NCBI GenBank assembly: GCA_028699365.1
Contig: JAQVUQ010000158.1
Location: forward strand, 1 to 6,592
Direction: 5' to 3'
Source of the DNA: UBA5359 sp028699365 [NCBI: bacterium]
Lineage (GTDB): Bacteria; UBP13; UBA5359
Length of the DNA: 6,592 bases
Positions 1-4,702 of the stretch are shown here, one piece after another (position 1 is the first letter of the stretch; each line of letters opens with the position of its first letter). The notes below the pieces were generated by a model. That model worked only from the letters and a program-made list of their open reading frames with translations, was not told the DNA's origin and did no database searches. The position numbers and the translations under genes were made by a program.

Positions 1-950
1 TAACCGCCCGCCGGGCTTTGAATGAGCTTGAACAGGAGAATTTCTTGAGGCGCATCCCAGGCAAAGGCACTTATGTCGCCTCAACATTGCCCATACTCAA
101 GAACTTCTCCGAGAGCCGGGAAATCGGTGTTGTCTTTCACGATGTATTCAAGATGACTGAGCCTTCAATTGCCAGGTTTCTGGAAGGCGCGGCTGCCGTT
201 GCTCAGCATTTTGGCTATGTATTGCATATCTTTACCACTATGGGAAGAAGCATTTTTGCCGGTAACAGTGCTTTATGCCATAGCATTGAGCAGAAGAATT
301 TGGCAGGATTGCTCTTGTTAAGTCCAATGGAAGAGGCCGAGATAAAGCGGTTAATGGCGAGCAGGTGTCCGTTTGTCGTTGTAAGTGATGTATATGCCGG
401 TATGCATGTACCAACCGTATATTGTGATGATAGTGCTGTTGCGTATAATGCTGCCAAGGAGTTTCTTAGCCAAGGCCATCGCAAAATAACCTTGGCTGTA
501 AGCCAGCGGTTGCCGGTTATGTCTCATATCGTGCGAGGAAGAGAGCGTATGAGCCAAGGTTATACTAAAGCTCTTAAAGAATATGGCGTGGATGATATTA
601 ACATAATAATTAATTATCTGGCAACGCCCGGCCAGGATACTGATGGAATAAAAAAGGATATCTGCAAGGCCTTGGGCGAGACGACGGCATTTATCGTCTC
701 GGGTGACAGCCTGGCGTTGGAAATATGTAATTGCATTAGAGAGCAGGGCAAAGTGATCGGCAAAGACGTAGATCTTTTTGTATATGGAGATAGCTCCAAT
801 ATCCCGGATGCAAGGATTGTTCGGAAACCGTTTAGCAAGATGGGCGAACATGCCGTCCGGAAGCTGATTAACATGCAGAACGGACTTGATGACGGGGGGC
901 TGGAGGCGATCGTCATAGATTGCGTTGAGCCACAGACAACACCTGTTTAA
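1..950 (+). CDS. GntR/LacI-type hybrid transcriptional regulator, 5'-truncated
   Basis: This is the C-terminal part of a cytoplasmic repressor/activator that probably senses a sugar. The frame is open from base 3 to the TAA at 948-950 and has no start of its own. The first visible residues (TARRALNELEQENFLRRIPG, then KGTYVAS) match the end of a GntR winged helix: the recognition helix and the wing with its typical GKGTYV turn. A TTG at base 18 falls inside that helix, so it is not the start, and roughly 50 residues lie before the window. The remaining ~285 residues look like a LacI-type periplasmic-binding-protein fold. It begins at EIGVVFHDVF, contains 'GDSLALEICNCIREQGKVIG' followed by 'DVDLFVYGD' (the LacI 'aDalAlgal..lG..vP.dv.vvGfD' region), and ends with 'PFSKMGEHAVRKLI' (the family's 'P...mG..A...L'). 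This GntR-DNA-binding plus LacI-sensor layout is known from AraR-like regulators of sugar use. It lies 51 bp upstream of a glycosidase gene and may control it. The ligand cannot be read from the sequence. Confidence 0.9.
   Translation, partial: TARRALNELEQENFLRRIPGKGTYVASTLPILKNFSESREIGVVFHDVFKMTEPSIARFLEGAAAVAQHFGYVLHIFTTMGRSIFAGNSALCHSIEQKNLAGLLLLSPMEEAEIKRLMASRCPFVVVSDVYAGMHVPTVYCDDSAVAYNAAKEFLSQGHRKITLAVSQRLPVMSHIVRGRERMSQGYTKALKEYGVDDINIIINYLATPGQDTDGIKKDICKALGETTAFIVSGDSLALEICNCIREQGKVIGKDVDLFVYGDSSNIPDARIVRKPFSKMGEHAVRKLINMQNGLDDGGLEAIVIDCVEPQTTPV
677..701. repeat. 8-bp perfect inverted repeat inside the regulator gene
   Basis: CGAGACGA at 677-684 and TCGTCTCG at 694-701 are exact reverse complements separated by 9 bases. 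The repeat lies within the sensor-domain coding sequence (codons for GETTAFIVSG) and no T-run follows. It could form a hairpin in the mRNA, but chance plus codon constraint is an adequate explanation. Confidence 0.4.
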
Positions 951-989
951 CCGTGTGATAGTCGTGAGAGACGGTTGCAAGATAGCTAT

Positions 990-994
990 GGAGG
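990..994 (+). promoter_or_regulatory. Ribosome binding site that decides the GTG start at 1002
   Basis: GGAGG lies 7 bases before the GTG at 1002. An in-frame TTG at 975 would add nine residues ahead of the hydrophobic leader and has no comparable Shine-Dalgarno sequence, so 1002 is the preferred start. Confidence 0.8.
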
Positions 995-1001
995 TACGAT
1001 A

Positions 1002-3260
1002 GTGAAGCCATTTATCCTTTTTGGTATTGTCTTGGCTCTATGTATAAATACGGTCGCTTACTGTGACGATAGTGGTCTAAATGATAAAGGGAGAGAAGAA
1101 ATGCATGTCCAGGTAAACCGGGATAACGGTGTGCCTATCCTGATGCTCAATGATAAGCCCATGCCGGTGATCGGCTATAGGGATCATCATCCTGTTGTTC
1201 ATATGGAAACTACTGAGAGCTTTACAAAAGCCGGGATAAAGATCCATTTTTTGTCTATTAGTCCTGCCGGCCGGGCCTATCAGGGGAACGGGCTTTATAA
1301 ATTGCTTGATAACAATGCAGAAAGTGTCTTAAAGAAGTGTCCCGATACATATTTCTTAATCCTGACCAGCGTGGATATCAAAAAAGCAAGCGAACCGCGC
1401 TGGTTTAATGGCAAATCTGATCAGTTGACGATCTGGCCACCGAATATGCGTGAAGGTGATCGTGTCTCAATGGCATCCAAAGCCTGGCGTGAAGAGGTAA
1501 AGGGGGATCTGCGCCGGCTTGTGGAACATGTAAAGAATGCGCCGTATGCAAACAGGGTGTTAGGCTTTTTCCTGAGCGGTGGGGGCGGAGAATGGGGGGA
1601 TTACTGGGATTACAGTAAACCGGCCCAACAGGGTTTTATTGAATGGCTGAATGTAAAATACGGTGACGATGTTCAACTTTTGAAGAAAAAATGGAATGAT
1701 CCAAATATTACCTTTGAGGCGGTTGCTATACCTGCCTGGAAGGAATTAAGCTCAGCCGACGATGGTATTTTCTATGATCCGGGCAAGAACCGGAGAATCA
1801 TAGATTATCTGTTATATCATCATCAGTTGGCGGCTGATACAGCCATAGATTTCTGCAAAGTGATCAAGGAAGAGAGCGACAATAAAAAGCTGACGGGACT
1901 CTGGAACGGTTATATGTTTCTGCCGGAATGGTGGCAAGATGGAGATGCGGCAAACAATATAATTGCCAACAGAAGGGTAAAGATGTTTTCACGAATACTT
2001 GAATCGCCCTATGTCGATTTTGTTACCGCACCATACTCTTACCAGGAAAGGCATAGCGGAGGCTGCTTTGTTTCACAAATACCTCTGGACAGCATAGTTC
2101 TTCACGGAAAGTTGGCGCTTGTCGAGGATGACACCAGAACGCATCTTTCAACTTCGCATTCCGCCTACCTTTCATGTCAAAAATACGGGGATGACTTTGG
2201 TAAAGCAAGTAACGAGGATGAGTCTATTGCTGTTCTTAAAAGGAACTTTGCCGGTGTTCTGACAAAGCCTGGCAGCGGCATATACTATTTCGGCCTTGGC
2301 GATGACGGCAACAAGTGGTTTGACAGTCCGGCTATTCTGAACACGGTGGGAAGTTTTAAGGAAATAGCCGGCAATACGCTTGCCAAAGATAAGAATGCTT
2401 CAAATATTGCTGTTATCGTCAGCTACAGATCATTCCTGTATCAGAAAATTAACGATCTTAGCCGCGATTTCCTGCTCAATCAGATGTACCACAATTTAAC
2501 TGTGGTAGGCGCTCCGTTCGATACCTATCTGGACAGTGACCTGAACGATAAGAAGTTTCCGTTCGACAAATACAAGATGTATATCTTTTTGAACAGCTTT
2601 TATCTGCCTGATGCAGAGCGTCAATTAATCAGGGAGAAGGTCTGTAGAAGCGGTAATACGGTGGTATGGATTTATGCCAGCGGTTTTATTGATGAAGAAA
2701 GTGCCCAGGTCGGCAATATATCGAGTCTTACAGGTATAAATGTGGCTAAATATGAGGGGAAGCTGACGCGTCTGAATTGCGTTGTCAACAACTATACCCA
2801 TGATATTACCAAAGGCTTGCCCACCAATACGCGCTTTGGGTGTGAGAGGACAATGGAACCCGTGTTCTGGGTCGACGATCCTGATGCTCAAATTTTGGGT
2901 GAATTATCCTGTACTACAAATGAAGATTGGATAAGAACTTTCAGGAAACCCGGACTTTGTGTGAAACGCTTTAAGTCATGGACCTCGATATGGTCAGGGA
3001 TACCCAATTTACCCTCCTCTCTGTTGAGGAATATGGCAAAATCAGCCGGCGTCCATATTTACAGTGAAGGAGATGACCAGGTCTTTGCCAGCCAGAAGGT
3101 ATTCTCAATTCATGCTAGATATGACGGAGTAAGAAAAATAAGCTTCCCTAAGAAAACTAATATCTATGATCCGTTTAGCAAACGGTATGTTGCGCGGAAT
3201 GTGGATAAAGTTGAGGAATTTATGAAAAAAGGCGATACGCTGATCTGGATGCTGGAATAG
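1002..3260 (+). CDS. Secreted GH42-like glycoside hydrolase (beta-galactosidase-type architecture)
   Basis: The 752-residue protein starts at GTG 1002. Residues 1-19 look like a Sec signal peptide: Lys2, a hydrophobic core FILFGIVLALCI, then NTVA before YCDD. It is therefore probably periplasmic or extracellular. Residues ~35-460 resemble a clan GH-A (beta/alpha)8 barrel. 'FFLSGGGGEWGDYW' places Glu197 as the candidate acid/base, and 'LVEDDTRTHLS' places Glu375 as the candidate nucleophile. Residues ~467-600 ('SNIAVIVSYRSFL', 'YKMYIFLNSFYLPDAERQLI', 'SGNTVVWIYASGFID') resemble the Rossmann-like GH42 trimerisation domain. Residues ~700-752 (HARYDGVRKISFP..DPFSKR) look like a small C-terminal beta-sandwich. 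Members of this group are often named beta-galactosidase, but the motif around Glu197 is not the classical GH42 'NE', so the substrate is uncertain and it may belong to a little-studied GH-A family. It follows the regulator by 51 bp and precedes the pilin-like pair by 27 bp. The domain assignment is fairly secure; the activity is inferred. Confidence 0.82.
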   Translation: MKPFILFGIVLALCINTVAYCDDSGLNDKGREEMHVQVNRDNGVPILMLNDKPMPVIGYRDHHPVVHMETTESFTKAGIKIHFLSISPAGRAYQGNGLYKLLDNNAESVLKKCPDTYFLILTSVDIKKASEPRWFNGKSDQLTIWPPNMREGDRVSMASKAWREEVKGDLRRLVEHVKNAPYANRVLGFFLSGGGGEWGDYWDYSKPAQQGFIEWLNVKYGDDVQLLKKKWNDPNITFEAVAIPAWKELSSADDGIFYDPGKNRRIIDYLLYHHQLAADTAIDFCKVIKEESDNKKLTGLWNGYMFLPEWWQDGDAANNIIANRRVKMFSRILESPYVDFVTAPYSYQERHSGGCFVSQIPLDSIVLHGKLALVEDDTRTHLSTSHSAYLSCQKYGDDFGKASNEDESIAVLKRNFAGVLTKPGSGIYYFGLGDDGNKWFDSPAILNTVGSFKEIAGNTLAKDKNASNIAVIVSYRSFLYQKINDLSRDFLLNQMYHNLTVVGAPFDTYLDSDLNDKKFPFDKYKMYIFLNSFYLPDAERQLIREKVCRSGNTVVWIYASGFIDEESAQVGNISSLTGINVAKYEGKLTRLNCVVNNYTHDITKGLPTNTRFGCERTMEPVFWVDDPDAQILGELSCTTNEDWIRTFRKPGLCVKRFKSWTSIWSGIPNLPSSLLRNMAKSAGVHIYSEGDDQVFASQKVFSIHARYDGVRKISFPKKTNIYDPFSKRYVARNVDKVEEFMKKGDTLIWMLE

Positions 3261-3275
3261 TTTAGCAATGAACGT

Positions 3276-3281
3276 GAGGTG
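3276..3281 (+). promoter_or_regulatory. Ribosome binding site that decides the GTG start at 3288
   Basis: GAGGTG ends 6 bases before the GTG at 3288. The in-frame GTG at 3279 overlaps this site and so cannot use it. Starting at 3288 also gives eight residues before the pilin-type Gly, the same as in the downstream paralogue. Confidence 0.75.
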
Positions 3282-3287
3282 TTTGCA

Positions 3288-3956
3288 GTGAACGTATATA
3301 AGAGATCTGAAGGCTTTACATTGAATGAGTTCTTAATAGTAGTTTCAATCTCCGTGTTACTGGCAACAATGCTTTTTTCAGTGTTCTCCAGAGCCAGGTC
3401 GGTGAATGAAGAAGCTATTTGCATGAACAATCTTAAGAAAATAGGCATTGCTTTGAAAATGTATGCGGAGGACCAGGGAAACGGCTCGGTTTTTCCTCCT
3501 GCTTATAACTCTTCAGGGATAGCTGGACAAGGAAGATACTGGGCGGATTTCCTGGCTCCGTACGTCGAGGCTAAGGGGAAATATGACAAGGCTGCCCGGC
3601 CCTGCTATGCTGACACTGTCTTCGATTGCCCCAGCCTGACGGTATACACAGCCAATGTGCCGGTAGACTACGCATATTTCCGTGTGCTGTGGGCATATTC
3701 CAACAATGCAGTAAATGATATCAAAAAAATAAAGAGGTTAACGGATGTAGGGATAATTGCTGATGCAGAGTTCTTTGCGGACGGCACCCCATCATCAGCT
3801 AAGATCGGTTCGCCGGGGGTTTCCGATACCCGTGCCATGTTAAGAAACAGGCACAATAATGGTCTGAACATCCTGTACTGCGACGGACATGTAGGTCATA
3901 TGTCTGCTAATACAGGGGATGATTTAAGGAGCATATTCGATGCCTCCAGGCATTGA
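3288..3956 (+). CDS. Prepilin-like H-X9-DG protein, first (diverged) copy
   Basis: This is a 222-residue type IV pilin-like or pseudopilin-like protein of unknown role, expected to be anchored in the inner membrane by its N-terminal helix and processed by a prepilin peptidase. The leader is short (MNVYKRSE), then comes the cleavage context G9/FTLNE with the conserved Glu at mature position 5, then a hydrophobic segment (FLIVVSISVLLATMLFSVF). The polar Asn at mature position 4, the scattered Ser/Thr residues and Ser instead of Pro at mature position 22 depart from the consensus seen in the next gene. 'CMNNLKKIGIALKMYAED' follows, as is usual in this group. A ~150-residue globular domain ends near the C-terminus with His189, nine residues, then Asp199-Gly200, which is the H-X9-DG motif of prepilin-processing-associated (DUF1559-type) proteins. 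Four cysteines match the paralogue downstream. By hand count the two are about 67% identical over ~214 residues. The biological function of this protein class is not established. Confidence 0.88.
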   Translation: MNVYKRSEGFTLNEFLIVVSISVLLATMLFSVFSRARSVNEEAICMNNLKKIGIALKMYAEDQGNGSVFPPAYNSSGIAGQGRYWADFLAPYVEAKGKYDKAARPCYADTVFDCPSLTVYTANVPVDYAYFRVLWAYSNNAVNDIKKIKRLTDVGIIADAEFFADGTPSSAKIGSPGVSDTRAMLRNRHNNGLNILYCDGHVGHMSANTGDDLRSIFDASRH

Positions 3957-3984
3957 TTGCGAAACATGTTAATAAGAAGATAAG

Positions 3985-3992
3985 AAAGGGTG
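3985..3992 (+). promoter_or_regulatory. Ribosome binding site that decides the ATG start at 4000
   Basis: AAAGGGTG lies 7 bases before the ATG at 4000. An in-frame TTG at 3994 is too close to this site. The ATG start gives an eight-residue leader equal to that of the upstream paralogue. Confidence 0.65.
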
Positions 3993-3999
3993 TTTGATT

Positions 4000-4665
4000 A
4001 TGATTAAAGAAAAAAGGTCACAGGGGTTCACATTGATAGAATTGCTCGTCGTAATAGCAATTATAGCGTTGTTGGCCGCAATCCTTTTCCCTGTGTTCGG
4101 CAAAGCAAGAGAAAATGCCAGAAAAACTACTTGTATGAGCAATCTTAAACAGATAGGTGTGGCTCTGTGGATGTATGCCCAGGATGAGGGCGAGGGTGCT
4201 GTTTTTCCGCCTGCATATAATTCCGCAGGTGTAGCCGGCCAGGGACGATACTGGGCGGATATGCTGGCGCCATATGCCGGAGCCAAAGGAAAATACGTCA
4301 GTTCTGCCCGGCCTTGCTATGCAAACACGGTGTTCGATTGTCCCAGTCTGACGGAATACACAACTAATATGCCGGTAGACTATGCATACTTTAGAGTACT
4401 GTGGGCGTATTCCAATTACCCATTAAATGATACTACGCGGATAGCAAAGTTATCTGAAGTAGGAATAATTGCCGATGCGGAGTTCTTCACGGACGGCACT
4501 ACATCATCAGCAAAAATTGGCGACATAGGGGTTTCCAGTAGCTCTATCCTAAGGAACAGGCATAATGGCGGATTGAACATTCTCTATTGCGATGGTCATG
4601 TTAAGTATCTGACTGCCAAGATAGGGGACAACATATATACCATATTTGATTCATCCAAGCACTGA
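4000..4665 (+). CDS. Prepilin-like H-X9-DG protein, second (consensus) copy
   Basis: This 221-residue pilin-like protein has a textbook N-terminus: leader MIKEKRSQ, cleavage expected after Gly9, then [20 protein letters not shown] with Glu at mature position 5 and Pro at mature position 22 in 'LFPVF'. The segment '[20 protein letters not shown]' after the helix is the signature of the large prepilin-like families in Armatimonadota and PVC-group genomes. The C-terminal domain carries His188, nine residues, then Asp198-Gly199 (the H-X9-DG motif) and ends IFDSSKH. It should sit in the cytoplasmic membrane with the globular part outside, and may be assembled by a type II secretion or type IV pilus-like machine encoded elsewhere. 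It follows its diverged paralogue by 43 bp and precedes the GH63-like gene by 37 bp, so it is probably co-transcribed with both glycosidases. The role is unknown; a structural pilin, a pseudopilin or a surface binding protein are all possible. Confidence 0.92.
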   Translation: MIKEKRSQGFTLIELLVVIAIIALLAAILFPVFGKARENARKTTCMSNLKQIGVALWMYAQDEGEGAVFPPAYNSAGVAGQGRYWADMLAPYAGAKGKYVSSARPCYANTVFDCPSLTEYTTNMPVDYAYFRVLWAYSNYPLNDTTRIAKLSEVGIIADAEFFTDGTTSSAKIGDIGVSSSSILRNRHNGGLNILYCDGHVKYLTAKIGDNIYTIFDSSKH

Positions 4666-4692
4666 TGTGGTGATAGCACGCTGCTTTTCCCT

Positions 4693-4697
4693 GGAGG
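4693..4697 (+). promoter_or_regulatory. Ribosome binding site for the GH63-like gene
   Basis: GGAGG lies 5 bases before the ATG at 4703, which starts the long frame that stays open to the window edge. Its position fixes the start of that partial gene. Confidence 0.75.
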
Positions 4698-4702
4698 TTG
4701 AC

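Larger units (their letters stand above)
3288..4665 (+). repeat. Tandem gene duplication of the H-X9-DG pseudopilin
   Basis: The genes at 3288-3956 and 4000-4665 are direct paralogues of 222 and 221 residues, with one single-residue gap near 'VSDTRAML' versus 'VSSSSIL'. Long stretches are the same in both, including [51 protein letters not shown] and [11 protein letters not shown]. The middle of the globular domain is the best conserved part (52 of 64 positions by hand count), while the membrane helix and its flank are less so (about 24 of the first 45). Many synonymous differences indicate an old duplication, not a recent one. Confidence 0.9.

Noticed and set aside
351-980. A 209-codon open frame on the - strand, antisense to the regulator
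   Set aside because: It covers the well-supported regulator frame, has no Shine-Dalgarno sequence or recognisable domain, and its composition looks like an antisense shadow.
1059-1065. Lipoprotein lipobox at TVAYC after the signal peptide of the GH42-like enzyme
   Set aside because: The residues before the Cys do not fit the L-[AS]-[GA]-C pattern (Tyr at -1), so ordinary signal peptidase cleavage near Ala19 is more likely.
3963-3970. AACATGTT palindrome between the two pseudopilin genes
   Set aside because: An 8-base palindrome is expected by chance in this length and it does not extend further; no promoter elements are convincingly spaced around it.
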